In this document: in pieces, positions 18,769 through 27,825 of the stretch | Layout of the letters: every line of letters starts with the position of its first letter | How positions within the stretch are numbered: position 1 is the first letter of the stretch | From: Ferrovibrio sp. | GTDB lineage: Bacteria; Pseudomonadota; Alphaproteobacteria; Ferrovibrionales; Ferrovibrionaceae | Length of the DNA: 64,000 nt | Direction of reading: 5' to 3' | NCBI RefSeq assembly: GCF_025869515.1 | Contig: NZ_JAOZVR010000016.1 | Span: 1 to 64,000 of the forward strand | Program-made: the position numbers and the translations under genes | The notes under the pieces: model-generated | Told to the model about the DNA's origin: nothing | The model's input: only the letters and a program-made list of their open reading frames with translations | Databases searched by the model: none

Positions 18769-19089
18769 TCAACGTTCGGCACGTGCCAGCAGTGCCATAA
18801 GGAAATAGGCCAGGACGGCAAAGCCGAGACCGGGCAGCAGTATATTGCTGGCCACGAACCCCCAGTCGATCCCGCAGCCGGTGGGAATGCCACTGCCCCG
18901 GCTCATGTCGATGGGAATCAGGCCGCCGTTCGGTATTGGGTGGCACAGCCCCATCGGCTCGTAGCCATGGGTACGCAGCATCAGGATGGCATACAGCAGC
19001 ACCGGCAAGCCAAGGCCGGCCACCAGGCTGGTCATGATACGGCCAGCCACGCTGCGGGGCCGGATCACTCTGGATAAACGCGGCAGCAC
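18769..19089 (-). CDS. Small two-helix membrane protein
   Basis: 106 residues, unrecognised. A basic N-terminus (MLPRLSRVIRPRSVAGR) precedes a hydrophobic helix (~residues 19-40). A ~30-residue loop follows, containing CHPIPNGGLIPIDMSRGSGIPTGCGIDW in two parts with Cys and Gly, and a second helix (~77-100). The loop would face the periplasm by the positive-inside rule. It probably shares a transcript with the ROK gene. Confidence 0.6.
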   Translation of the reverse strand: MLPRLSRVIRPRSVAGRIMTSLVAGLGLPVLLYAILMLRTHGYEPMGLCHPIPNGGLIPIDMSRGSGIPTGCGIDWGFVASNILLPGLGFAVLAYFLMALLARAER

Positions 19090-19168
19090 ATCTGTCTCCG
19101 AAAAGGACTGTCCTCGGGCTGGCTGCCTTCGAATAGCAGTCCCGGCGACCGGATGCCAGATGCGGCAG

Positions 19169-20668
19169 CTATCCGGCGGACAGTGCGATCCGCGCCCGGG
19201 TCACTGTACAGTCCCGGTCACCGGCGGCATCCACGGTCAGCCAGGCCGATTCCGTCGCCGCAGGCGGTTCCAGATGCTGCGCCTGCCACTGCACCACGGC
19301 TTCGTTGGCATCCGAGGCGTCGCCGCGCCGGCCGGCAACGCGCTGCGCCAGCACATCCAGCGGCGCCGTGAGCCAGAGGCCGGTGAAGCGTACCGCGCAA
19401 GTTTCCGCGACCCCGGCGACGCCGCGCCGTTCGTCAGGTCGGCCGAAAACCGCATCCAGGACGACGCTGTTGCCGTCCCGCAGCAGCAATGCCGCTCGGT
19501 GCAGCAAAGCCGCATAGGTGCGCTGGCTCGCCTCCGGCGTGTAGGTGTCGCGCGGCAGCGGCTGTGCCAGCGGCACGCCCAGCAGCTGCTTGCGCAACAC
19601 GTCGCTACGCAGCAGCACGCCGCCCCAGGGATAGCCGCCCAGATCGGTCGCCAAGGCACGGGCCACGGTGGTCTTGCCGGTGCCGGAGAAGCCGCCAACG
19701 GCCGCCAGGCGGACACCGCTGGATTGCAGGGCCCGTTGCGCGAGGGCCAGATAGCGCGCTGCCTCGTCGCGGCCTGCCGGCGTCATCGCCGCGATATGGC
19801 AGCGGATCGCGGCACGGAGCGCGACATAGAGCGGCAGCAGGTCGAGACCGGCATAGTCGCCGCTGGCTTCCAGGTAACGGTTGAGCGCCAGATTGGCCAG
19901 GTCGGCGCGATCATGCTGCAGCAGGTCCATCAGCAGGAAGGCAAAATCGTAGAGCGTGTCGATCTCGGCGAAACCGTCATCGAATTCGAGGCAATCGAAC
20001 AACACCGGCTTGCCATCGATCAGCGTGATATTGCGCAGATGCAGGTCGCCATGGGCATGGCGCATACGTCCGACGAAACGGCGCTGTGCCAGGCTGTCGC
20101 GCCGGCGGTTGCACTCGGCCGCCAGTGCGGTGTGAAAATCGGCCAGCGGCGCAGTCGGCAGGGCATCGGGGGCGAGCCGGTCGAAGGCGGCCCGGTTCAG
20201 TTCGATCGTGCGGGCAACGCTTGCCGCGGCGTCGACATCCACATGCGCGGCGCCGGCATGGAAGGCGGCGATGGTATCGGCCAGTGTTTCGACCAGCGCC
20301 GGCGTCAGGCAGTTCTGGGCGGCAAGCTCGTCGAACGTGGCTGCGGGCGGAAATCGCCGCATTTCGACCAGCCACTCCACCGGGTCGCCCTGTGCCGACA
20401 GGCTCAACCGGCCGGTGCTGTCACGGCAGACCGGGCGGCAGCCGAGATAGAGGGCCGGCGCTGTGCGGCGATTGAGCGCCACCTCGCGTTCGCAGGCGAC
20501 GCGCCGCTGCTCCAGACTGCCGAAATCGACATAGGGCAACGTGACGGCCTTCTTCAGCTTCCAGGCCCGGTCACCGGTGAGGAAGACGCGCGAAATATGC
20601 GTCTCAATCACCTTGTCGGGCGGCGGATCGAACAGGTCTTCGATATCGGCAGGATTGGGCTCGGTCAT
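19169..20668 (-). CDS. APH-like kinase fused to a P-loop nucleoside-kinase domain
   Basis: 499-residue two-domain protein. The N-terminal half resembles aminoglycoside phosphotransferase/choline kinase folds (catalytic loop HGDLHLRN near residue 205 and metal site LFDCLEFDD). The C-terminal half is an AAA_33-type kinase with Walker A GFSGTGKTT (~342-350). This fusion is widespread in proteobacteria and usually annotated as bifunctional APH/ATP-binding protein. The substrate is unknown; antibiotic resistance should not be inferred. Cytosolic. Upstream gene on the same strand is the DUF2238 membrane protein. Confidence 0.85.
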   Translation of the reverse strand: MTEPNPADIEDLFDPPPDKVIETHISRVFLTGDRAWKLKKAVTLPYVDFGSLEQRRVACEREVALNRRTAPALYLGCRPVCRDSTGRLSLSAQGDPVEWLVEMRRFPPAATFDELAAQNCLTPALVETLADTIAAFHAGAAHVDVDAAASVARTIELNRAAFDRLAPDALPTAPLADFHTALAAECNRRRDSLAQRRFVGRMRHAHGDLHLRNITLIDGKPVLFDCLEFDDGFAEIDTLYDFAFLLMDLLQHDRADLANLALNRYLEASGDYAGLDLLPLYVALRAAIRCHIAAMTPAGRDEAARYLALAQRALQSSGVRLAAVGGFSGTGKTTVARALATDLGGYPWGGVLLRSDVLRKQLLGVPLAQPLPRDTYTPEASQRTYAALLHRAALLLRDGNSVVLDAVFGRPDERRGVAGVAETCAVRFTGLWLTAPLDVLAQRVAGRRGDASDANEAVVQWQAQHLEPPAATESAWLTVDAAGDRDCTVTRARIALSAG

Positions 20669-20726
20669 GCCGGCAGTCTAACCCGCAGGTCGTGGCAGAT
20701 GTTTGACCGAGCGCAAATGGCGCGAT

Positions 20727-21347
20727 CTATTTGCCCTGCCGCTGCATCTGCCGGTCATGCCAGCGCGCCAGCAGCAGGGCCGCCAGGGCACCGACCAGGG
20801 CCATGAACATGTCGGACTGCGTATCCCACTCGTCGCCCTGGGTGCCGAGGAATTCATCCGCGCCCTGACCCAGGCTGAGCGCGGCCGCCCATTCGATCAG
20901 CTCATACATGGCGCTGATGGCGAGGCAGATGCAGACTGCCAGGAAACCGACCAGCCCCCGGCTGCCGATGCGGAACACACGGATCAGCAGTTCGCGCGCG
21001 ATGATCGCCGGCACGAAGCCCTGGGCCAGATGGCCGATGCGGTCGTATGGATTGCGCTCCAGCTGCAGCCAGTCCTGCAGCCAGAAACCGAGCGGCACGC
21101 GGGCATAGGTATAGGCGCCGCCCAGCATCAGGATCAGGCCATGCAGGGCGATCAGCGCCATCGCCAGATCGCTGAAGCGGAAACGCTGCCGCGTGGCGAA
21201 CAGGATCGGCCAGGCGATGATGGCGGGCAGGACCTCCATCAGCCAGGTGAGCCTGTCGTAGGGTGCGATGCCGCTCAGCACCAGTCCGACGGCCCAAGCC
21301 GCCGTCAGTAGCCAGAACATGCGACCGCTTATGCCGCCCCCCATCAA
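20727..21347 (-). CDS. DUF2238 (YjdF-like) membrane protein
   Basis: 206-residue membrane protein with about six hydrophobic segments. The family signature is near the C-terminus: YELIEWAAALSLG followed by GTQGDEWDTQSDMFMALVGA, matching the GxQGDxWDxQxDM pattern of DUF2238 proteins. The NPYDRIGHLAQGFVPA segment is also conserved. Function is unknown. Its start overlaps the ecm stop by 4 bases (21344-21347), so translation may be coupled to ecm although a metabolic link is not evident. Confidence 0.82.
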   Translation of the reverse strand: MMGGGISGRMFWLLTAAWAVGLVLSGIAPYDRLTWLMEVLPAIIAWPILFATRQRFRFSDLAMALIALHGLILMLGGAYTYARVPLGFWLQDWLQLERNPYDRIGHLAQGFVPAIIARELLIRVFRIGSRGLVGFLAVCICLAISAMYELIEWAAALSLGQGADEFLGTQGDEWDTQSDMFMALVGALAALLLARWHDRQMQRQGK

Positions 21348-23380
21348 GCTGCCTGGGACCAGCTGCGGTCAACCAGCGCCACAATGGCGCGCATAATGGC
21401 GGTAAGGTCATAATCCTTCGGCGTGAAGACCCCGGCGATGCCGGCGGCTTTCAAGCGCGCCTCGTCCTCGGGCGGAATGATGCCGCCGACCACCACCGGC
21501 ACCCCGCCGATGCCCTCGGCGCGCATGCGCTGCATCACCTCGGTCGCGAGTTCCACATGGCTGCCCGAGAGGATGGACAGGCCGACCAGATGCACGCCCT
21601 CTTCGAGGGCGGCGGCGACAATCTGCTCCGGCGTCAGGCGGATGCCCTCGTAGACCACTTCCATGCCGCAATCGCGCGCCTTCACGGCGATCTGCTCGGC
21701 GCCGTTGGAATGGCCGTCGAGACCCGGCTTGCCGACCAGCAGCTTGAGCGGACGGCCCAGCCGCCTGGCCACGGCCTTCACTTCCTCGCGTAGCTCGTCC
21801 ATGCCGTCATTCGCCAGCGCGCCGCTGGCGGCCGAAACGCCGGTCGGCGCACGATATTCGCCGAATACCTTGCGCAGGATGGCAGCCCATTCGCCGGTGG
21901 TGACGCCGGCCTTGGCCGCAGCGATGCTCGGCTCCATGATATTGCGTCCCTCGCGCGCCGCAGCTTCCAGCCCGGTCAGTGCGGCATCGACAGCCTTCTG
22001 GTCGCGACTGGCACGCCACGCCTTCAGCCGCTCGATCTGCTCGGATTCGGCAGCCGGATCGACCGTCATGATCGCGCCACCCTCGGTGGCGACCAGCGGA
22101 GACGGCGCGCTTTCGGTGAACCTGTTGACGCCGACCACGGTGATCGCGCCGGTTTCGATGCCGCGCACGCGCGCGGTGTTGCTTTCCACCAGCGCCTGCT
22201 TGAGGTAGCCGCTCTCGACCGCCTGGATCGCGCCGCCCATATCCTCGATGCGCTTGAGCTCGGCACGCGCCGCCTGCTTCAGTTCCTCGACCTTGGCATC
22301 GATTGCGGGATTGCCATCGAACAGATCGCCGTATTCCAGCAGGTCGGTTTCATAGGCGACGATCTGCTGCAGGCGCAGCGACCATTGCTGGTCCCAGGGC
22401 CGCGGCAGGCCGAGCGCTTCGTTCCAGGCCGGCAACTGCACGGCGCGGGCACGGGCTTTCTTGGACAATACCACCGCCAGCATCTCGAGCAGGATGCGAT
22501 AGACGTTGTTTTCCGGCTGCGGTTCGGTCAGGCCCAGCGAATTGACCTGCACGCCGTAGCGGAACATCAGGGCCTTGGGGTCGGTGACGCCATAGCGTTC
22601 GCGTCCGATCTCCTCCCAGAGATCGACGAAGGCGCGCATCTTGCAGATCTCGGTGACGAAGCGGATGCCGGCATTCACGAAGAAGCTGATACGGCCGAAA
22701 GCCTGGGCAAAATCCTCCGCTGGCACCTGGCCGCTGTCGCGCACCGCATCGAGGACTGCGATTGCCGTTGCCAATGCGTAAGCCAGTTCCTGCACCGGTG
22801 TGGCGCCGGCTTCCTGCAGGTGATAGCTGCAGACATTGGTGGGATTCCATTTCGGCAGCTCGCGATAGGTGAAGGCGATCACGTCGGTGATCAGCCGCAT
22901 CGAGGCTGCCGGCGGATAGATATAGGTGCCGCGCGAGAGATATTCCTTGATGATGTCGTTCTGCACCGTGCCGTTCAGGTCGGCGCGCTTGGCGCCCTGT
23001 TCCTCGGCCACCGCGATATAGAGCGCCAGCAGCCAGGCGGCCGGGGCGTTGATGGTCATCGAGGTATTCATCTGCGCCAGCGGAATCTGGTGGAACAGCA
23101 CCCGCATGTCGCCCAGATGGCTGACCGGCACGCCGACCTTGCCCACCTCGCCCCGCGCCAGCACATGGTCGCTGTCGTAGCCGGTCTGGGTCGGCAGGTC
23201 GAAGGCGACCGACAGGCCGGTCTGGCCGCGGCCCAGATTGGTCCGGTACAGCTCATTCGAGGCCGTGGCCGAACTGTGGCCTGAATAGGTGCGGAACAAC
23301 CAGGGCTTTTCCGCGTTATTCTTTTCGCGGTTGCGAAGGCCAGTGGCCGTAGTACCATCAGTTGAGCGAGTCGCGGTCAT
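21344..23380 (-). CDS. ecm: Ethylmalonyl-CoA mutase
   Basis: Coenzyme B12-dependent mutase converting (2R)-ethylmalonyl-CoA to (2S)-methylsuccinyl-CoA in the ethylmalonyl-CoA pathway for acetyl-CoA assimilation. The N-terminal barrel has WLFRTYSGHSSATASNELYR and AFDLPTQTGYDSDH. The C-terminal cobalamin domain (~540-675) has KPGLDGHSNGAEQIA (DxHxxG base-off motif) and LSILSGSH. Length ~678 matches the MeaA/Ecm group rather than methylmalonyl-CoA mutase (~710-740). I prefer ATG 23380 over the track TTG at 23398. It is divergent from ccr, the preceding enzyme of the pathway, which supports this assignment over an isobutyryl mutase. Confidence 0.94.
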   Translation of the reverse strand: MTATRSTDGTTATGLRNREKNNAEKPWLFRTYSGHSSATASNELYRTNLGRGQTGLSVAFDLPTQTGYDSDHVLARGEVGKVGVPVSHLGDMRVLFHQIPLAQMNTSMTINAPAAWLLALYIAVAEEQGAKRADLNGTVQNDIIKEYLSRGTYIYPPAASMRLITDVIAFTYRELPKWNPTNVCSYHLQEAGATPVQELAYALATAIAVLDAVRDSGQVPAEDFAQAFGRISFFVNAGIRFVTEICKMRAFVDLWEEIGRERYGVTDPKALMFRYGVQVNSLGLTEPQPENNVYRILLEMLAVVLSKKARARAVQLPAWNEALGLPRPWDQQWSLRLQQIVAYETDLLEYGDLFDGNPAIDAKVEELKQAARAELKRIEDMGGAIQAVESGYLKQALVESNTARVRGIETGAITVVGVNRFTESAPSPLVATEGGAIMTVDPAAESEQIERLKAWRASRDQKAVDAALTGLEAAAREGRNIMEPSIAAAKAGVTTGEWAAILRKVFGEYRAPTGVSAASGALANDGMDELREEVKAVARRLGRPLKLLVGKPGLDGHSNGAEQIAVKARDCGMEVVYEGIRLTPEQIVAAALEEGVHLVGLSILSGSHVELATEVMQRMRAEGIGGVPVVVGGIIPPEDEARLKAAGIAGVFTPKDYDLTAIMRAIVALVDRSWSQAA

Positions 23381-23462
23381 AATTTTATTCCGTGTCAAGT
23401 TGACGTTAGGTCATTATATTTCCGGTTGCACGGCGTATTCGAAATATCATAACCTCTGCTGC

Positions 23463-23523
23463 ATTGCAAAACGATCTTGCCATTTTTTCGCTTCTGCAAA
23501 AAGATGGTATCCGCTTTGCAATG
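23463..23523. promoter_or_regulatory. TTGCAAA-type half-sites between ecm and ccr
   Basis: The 252-base divergent region contains ATTGCAAA (23463-23470), TCTGCAAA (23493-23500) and CTTTGCAAT (23514-23522). In Rhodobacter the short-chain acyl-CoA regulator PccR binds TTTGCAAA-N4-TTTGCAAT, so a related ScfR/RamB-type regulator may act here. Spacing is not identical, and no such regulator gene is in the window. Confidence 0.4.
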
Positions 23524-23632
23524 CACCGTCTTAGGTGTCCGGCAAGGCTAATCCCGGCCTAACCGGCCCAACAAGCACAAACCTGCGTTCATAACGAACG
23601 TCGTACAGGGATAGCACAGGAGGAGTTTCGTC

Positions 23633-24988
23633 ATGTCGAATGCGGGTGGATCCGTTGTCGCGCTGCCGACCGCCCAATTACAGGGGGGCCAGGCTCAGGC
23701 TGCCCAGGCCGCCGCTAAGGTTCAGGATGCGGCCGGCGCCCATAAAGACCTCTATGAGGTCGGTGAAATTCCGCCGCTCGGCCATGTGCCGAAGAATATG
23801 TATGGCTGGGTGATCCGGCGCGACCGCCACGGTCCGCCCGAGCAGTCGATGCAGCTCGAAGTCGTGCCCACCCCGGAAATCGATGCCGACGAGGTGCTGA
23901 TTCTCGTGATGGCTGCCGGCGTGAACTACAACGGCGTCTGGGCCGGCCTCGGCGTGCCGATCTCGCCCTTCGACGTCCACAAGGCCCCGTTCCACATTGC
24001 CGGCTCGGATGCTGCCGGTATCGTCTACGCCGTCGGCCGCCGCGTGAAGCGCTGGAAGGTTGGTGACGAAGTCATCGTGCACTGCAACCAGGATGACGGC
24101 GACGACGAGGAGTGCAACGGCGGCGATCCGATGAACTCGCCCTCGCAGCGTATCTGGGGCTACGAGACGCCGGATGGCAGCTTTGCGCAGTTCGCCCGCG
24201 TGCAGTCGCGCCAGCTGATGCCGCGGCCGAAGCACCTGACCTGGGAAGAAAGCGCCTGCTATACACTGACGCTGGCGACCGCCTATCGCATGCTGTTCGG
24301 TCATCGCCCACATATCCTGCGGCCGGGCCACAATGTGCTGGTCTGGGGTGCCGCCGGCGGCCTGGGTTCGATGGCGATCCAGCTGATCGCGATCTCCGGC
24401 GCCAATGCCATCGGCGTGATCTCCGATCCGTCCAAGCGCGACTTCGTGATGAGCCTCGGCGCCAAGGGCGTGATCAACCGCAACGACTTCGATTGCTGGG
24501 GCCAGCTGCCGCCGGTGCTGGATGCCGAGAAATACGGCGCCTACATGAAGAAGTGCCGCGAATTCGGCAAGGCGATCTGGGAAGTCACCGGCAAGGGCAA
24601 CGATGTCGATTTCGTCTTCGAACATCCGGGCGAGCAGACCTTCCCGGTCTCCTGCTTCGTGGTGAAGCGCGGCGGCATGGTGGTGTTCTGCGCCGGCACC
24701 ACCGGTTTCAACCTTACCTTCGACGCGCGTTTCGTGTGGATGCGGCAAAAGCGCATCCAGGGCAGCCATTTCGCCAACCTGCTGCAGGCCAGCCAGGCCA
24801 ACCAGCTGGTGATCGAACGTCGTCTCGATCCCTGCATGTCGGAAGTCTTCAGCTGGGCCGATATCCCGCGCGCCCATACCAAGATGTGGAAGAACCAGCA
24901 TAAGCCCGGCAACATGGCGGTACTGGTCAGCGCCAAGACGCCTGGCCTGCGCACCATCGAGGATGCTATCGAAGCGGGCAACTCATAA
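23633..24988 (+). CDS. ccr: Crotonyl-CoA carboxylase/reductase
   Basis: NADPH-dependent reductive carboxylation of crotonyl-CoA to ethylmalonyl-CoA, the key step of the ethylmalonyl-CoA pathway. The 451-residue MDR-superfamily enzyme has GHVPKNMYGWVIRRDRHGPP, VNYNGVWAGLG, the characteristic VHCNQDDGDDEECNGGDPM insert, WGAAGGLGSMAIQL (nucleotide site) and the FEHPGEQTFPVSCFVV region with CO2-site residues. The N-terminal ~30 residues are Ala/Gln-rich and probably disordered. AGGAGGAG precedes the start. Followed by a strong hairpin and then mcd. Confidence 0.96.
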   Translation: MSNAGGSVVALPTAQLQGGQAQAAQAAAKVQDAAGAHKDLYEVGEIPPLGHVPKNMYGWVIRRDRHGPPEQSMQLEVVPTPEIDADEVLILVMAAGVNYNGVWAGLGVPISPFDVHKAPFHIAGSDAAGIVYAVGRRVKRWKVGDEVIVHCNQDDGDDEECNGGDPMNSPSQRIWGYETPDGSFAQFARVQSRQLMPRPKHLTWEESACYTLTLATAYRMLFGHRPHILRPGHNVLVWGAAGGLGSMAIQLIAISGANAIGVISDPSKRDFVMSLGAKGVINRNDFDCWGQLPPVLDAEKYGAYMKKCREFGKAIWEVTGKGNDVDFVFEHPGEQTFPVSCFVVKRGGMVVFCAGTTGFNLTFDARFVWMRQKRIQGSHFANLLQASQANQLVIERRLDPCMSEVFSWADIPRAHTKMWKNQHKPGNMAVLVSAKTPGLRTIEDAIEAGNS

Positions 24989-25005
24989 CGCCCCTCGATG
25001 CTGAC

Positions 25006-25037
25006 CGGTTGGCGGGGGCAACCCCGCCAACCGCCTT
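25006..25037 (+). terminator. 12-bp hairpin with GCAA loop after ccr
   Basis: CGGTTGGCGGGG (25006-25017) and CCCCGCCAACCG (25022-25033) pair perfectly over the tetraloop GCAA, followed by CCTTTC. The weak U-tract suggests partial termination or mRNA 3'-end protection between ccr and mcd. Confidence 0.7.
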
Positions 25038-25085
25038 TCAGGATTTAATTTCCACTCCGATTTTTTTGTCGAGAATGAGCCCCGC

Positions 25086-26786
25086 ATGTCTGCTGCTCCC
25101 AAGCCCACTCCCATTTCTGATGTCCTGCTGATTGCCGATCTGCTACCGCTGTGTGGCAAGGCCCTGGAAGCCGCCGAACAGCTGCTTGGCCACGCCACCG
25201 CTGCCGTGGCGCAGCGGGTGCGCGGCATCGACGGCAATATCGACGGCGCGCGGCTGGAAGAAGAGCAGTTCGCCACCCATGGCCTGGCCTGGCTCGCTAC
25301 CTATGTGGCAACGCTGAAGGAAAGCCTGCACTGGGCCGAGCGCCTGCAGGCCGAAGGCAAACTGCGTGAACTGGAACAGCTGATCCTGCAGGCCGGCTTC
25401 GGCGAATATCTCGCCCAGATGATGGGCGGCATCAGCATGAGCCAGGTGGAAATCTGCCGCCTGTCCGATCTCGGCGTCACTCCGGACGCGCAGCAGGCAA
25501 TGCTGGTGCCGGCGGCGAAAACCCTGATCGGTGCCGGTAATACGCCGGCCGTGCGCAGCCGCATCGCCGAATTGGTCAAGGACGGGCTCGCGACCGGCGA
25601 TTTCGGCGAGCTGGGCCTCGACGAGACCATGGCGATGGTGCGCGAGCAGTTCCGCCGCTTCGGCGAGGACAAGGTGGTGCCGTTTGCCCATGACTGGCAT
25701 CGCAAGGACGAATTCATTCCGATGAGCGTGGTGGACGAGATGGCCGAACTCGGCGTCTTCGGCCTGACCATCCCGGAAGAATACGGCGGCCATGGCCTGG
25801 GCAAGACGGCGATGTGCGTCGTCTCCGAGGAACTCAGCCGCTGCTATATCGGCGTCGGCAGTCTCGGCACCCGCGCCGAGATCGCCGCCGAACTGATCCT
25901 GCGCGGCGGCACTGAAGAACAGCGCAAGCAGTGGTTGCCCAAGCTGGCTTCGGGCGAAATCCTGCCCACCGCCGTGTTCACCGAACCAAATACCGGCTCC
26001 GATCTCGGCTCTCTGCGTACGCGGGCGGTGAAGGACGGCGATGTCTACAAGGTGACCGGCAACAAAACCTGGATCACCCATGCGGCACGCACCGACCTGA
26101 TGACCCTGCTGGCGCGCACCGATCCCAATGAGAAGGGCTATCGCGGTCTTTCCATGTTCCTGGCCGAAAAGCCGCGCGGCGACGATGCCAACCCCTTCCC
26201 TGCCGAAGGCATGACCGGTGGCGAGATCGAGGTGCTGGGCTATCGCGGCATGAAAGAATACGAGATCGGTTTCGACGGTTTCACCGTGAAGGCCGAGAAC
26301 CTGCTGGGCCAGCGCGAGGGCCAGGGCTTCAAGCAGCTGATGGAGACCTTTGAGTCGGCCCGCATCCAGACCGGCGCCCGGGCACTCGGTGTGGCGCAAT
26401 GCGCTATGGAGCTTGGCCTGAAATATGCGAACGAGCGCATCCAGTTCGGCAAACCGATCTACAGCTTCCCGCGCGTGCATGGCAAGATCGCCTGGATGGC
26501 GGTGGAAACCATGCTGGCGCGACAGCTCTGCTATTTTGCCGCGCGCGAGAAGGATCAGGGCCGGCGCTGCGACCTGGAGGCCGGTATGGCCAAGCTGCTG
26601 GCCGCCCGCATCGCCTGGGCCAATGCCGACAACGCCCTGCAAGTGCATGGCGGCAACGGCTATGCCGAGGAATATCCGATCAGCCGCGTGCTCTGCGACG
26701 CGCGCATCCTCAACATCTTCGAGGGTGCCGCCGAAATCCAGGCGCAGGTGATCGCGCGTCGCCTGCTGGAAACCCGCAACGGTTAG
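25086..26786 (+). CDS. mcd: (2S)-methylsuccinyl-CoA dehydrogenase
   Basis: FAD acyl-CoA dehydrogenase oxidising methylsuccinyl-CoA to mesaconyl-CoA. Its 566 residues exceed ordinary acyl-CoA dehydrogenases (~380) by an N-terminal helical extension of ~165 residues (LLIADLLPLCGKALEAAEQLL...), the known mark of Mcd. The dehydrogenase core has IPEEYGGHGLG, AVFTEPNTGSDLGSLRTRA, and the C-terminal VHGGNGYAEEYPISRVLCDARILNIFEGAAEIQ region split across the active site. It lies 97 bases after ccr on the same strand; with ecm this gives three successive pathway steps in one locus. Confidence 0.94.
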   Translation: MSAAPKPTPISDVLLIADLLPLCGKALEAAEQLLGHATAAVAQRVRGIDGNIDGARLEEEQFATHGLAWLATYVATLKESLHWAERLQAEGKLRELEQLILQAGFGEYLAQMMGGISMSQVEICRLSDLGVTPDAQQAMLVPAAKTLIGAGNTPAVRSRIAELVKDGLATGDFGELGLDETMAMVREQFRRFGEDKVVPFAHDWHRKDEFIPMSVVDEMAELGVFGLTIPEEYGGHGLGKTAMCVVSEELSRCYIGVGSLGTRAEIAAELILRGGTEEQRKQWLPKLASGEILPTAVFTEPNTGSDLGSLRTRAVKDGDVYKVTGNKTWITHAARTDLMTLLARTDPNEKGYRGLSMFLAEKPRGDDANPFPAEGMTGGEIEVLGYRGMKEYEIGFDGFTVKAENLLGQREGQGFKQLMETFESARIQTGARALGVAQCAMELGLKYANERIQFGKPIYSFPRVHGKIAWMAVETMLARQLCYFAAREKDQGRRCDLEAGMAKLLAARIAWANADNALQVHGGNGYAEEYPISRVLCDARILNIFEGAAEIQAQVIARRLLETRNG

Positions 26787-26795
26787 CCTCTGGGT

Positions 26796-27743
26796 CTAAC
26801 GGCCTATGAAATCCGTGCTGGTCGGGTTGCTGCCGCAGACCAGCACGGCGACCTTCTCGCCCGGCTGCGGCACATAGCGGCCAGACAGCAATGCGGCAAA
26901 GGCCGCGGCGCCGCCAGGCTCGGCTACCAGCCGGAGCTTGTCCCAGAGCGCCGCCTGCGCTTCACTGATCGCGTTGTCAGCCACCAGCACGGATGCAGCG
27001 ACATGCTTCTGCGCGATCGGAAACATCAGGCTGCCGATCATCTTCGGCGCCAGTGAGTCCGCGGCAATCCCGCCGGCCGGCGCCTCCACCGGCCTGCCGG
27101 CCTTGAGCGCCATATGCAGCGTCGGTGCCGCCTCCGGTTCTACAGCCACCACCTTCACCTTGCCGCTATACCACGCGGCGATGCCGCCGATCAGGCCGCC
27201 GCCGCCGACGGCCACCAGCAGGGTGTCGATTTCCGGCGCCTGCTGCTCCAGTTCGAGGCCGACGCTGCCTTGGCCGATCAGCGTTTCCGGCTGATCATAG
27301 GCATGAATCGCCATGGCGCCGCTCTGCGCCAGCCAGGCCTCACTGGCCGCCAGCGCATCGGCATAACGCTCCCCGCCCACCACCAGATCGGCGCCATAGC
27401 CGCGGATACGCGCGATCTTCATCGGTGCCGCGATGCTGGGCACGAAAATCTTGGCCGGCACCTTCAGCACCATGGCGGCATAGGCCACCGCCGCGCCGTG
27501 GTTGCCGCCCGAGGCCGCCACCACGCCAGCCGCCGGCACCGGACGCTGCAGTAGGCTGGTGAAGGCGCCACGCGGCTTGAACGAGCCGGAATGCTGCAGC
27601 AGTTCAAGCTTGAACTGCACCTCTGGTATCGGCAGGCCGAAATCGATGCCATTCACCGCAATCATTGGCGTGCGCCGTATGTAAGGTGCGATCCGCTCAT
27701 AATTGGCGGCGATGGTGGCACGGTCGACGATTGGCTGGGTCAT
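26796..27743 (-). CDS. PLP-dependent threonine/serine dehydratase-like enzyme
   Basis: 315-residue fold-type II PLP enzyme. The PLP lysine is in HSGSFKPRGA (~residue 53), with the phosphate cup VAVGGGGLIGG and substrate loop ASGGNHGAAVA. No C-terminal ACT-like regulatory domain, so it resembles the catabolic or serine racemase-like group rather than biosynthetic IlvA. I use ATG 27743 (MTQPIVDRATI), which matches family starts, instead of 27824. Divergent from an ArsR regulator 82 bases away, a likely regulator. Convergent with mcd, the stops being 10 bases apart. Confidence 0.87.
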   Translation of the reverse strand: MTQPIVDRATIAANYERIAPYIRRTPMIAVNGIDFGLPIPEVQFKLELLQHSGSFKPRGAFTSLLQRPVPAAGVVAASGGNHGAAVAYAAMVLKVPAKIFVPSIAAPMKIARIRGYGADLVVGGERYADALAASEAWLAQSGAMAIHAYDQPETLIGQGSVGLELEQQAPEIDTLLVAVGGGGLIGGIAAWYSGKVKVVAVEPEAAPTLHMALKAGRPVEAPAGGIAADSLAPKMIGSLMFPIAQKHVAASVLVADNAISEAQAALWDKLRLVAEPGGAAAFAALLSGRYVPQPGEKVAVLVCGSNPTSTDFIGR

Positions 27744-27791
27744 GGGCTCTGGGTGAAGGTGGGGCCGACAGGGGCGGGCGTGGAAACCGGC

Positions 27792-27820
27792 TTGACTATA
27801 ATTAGGGAAATGGCTAATTG
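27792..27820 (+). promoter_or_regulatory. Promoter and palindrome before arsR-type gene
   Basis: AATTAG (27800-27805) and CTAATT (27814-27819) form a perfect 6-bp inverted repeat with an 8-base spacer. TTGACT (27792-27797) and TAATTG (27815-27820) could be a -35/-10 pair with 17-base spacing, which would start the RNA at or next to the ATG at 27826 (leaderless). The palindrome lies within that promoter, consistent with autorepression. Confidence 0.4.
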
Positions 27821-27825
27821 GCAAT

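Noticed and set aside
18986-20806. Plus-strand ORF of 606 residues
   Set aside because: Antisense of the APH-kinase fusion; composition is Arg/Gly/Gln noise.
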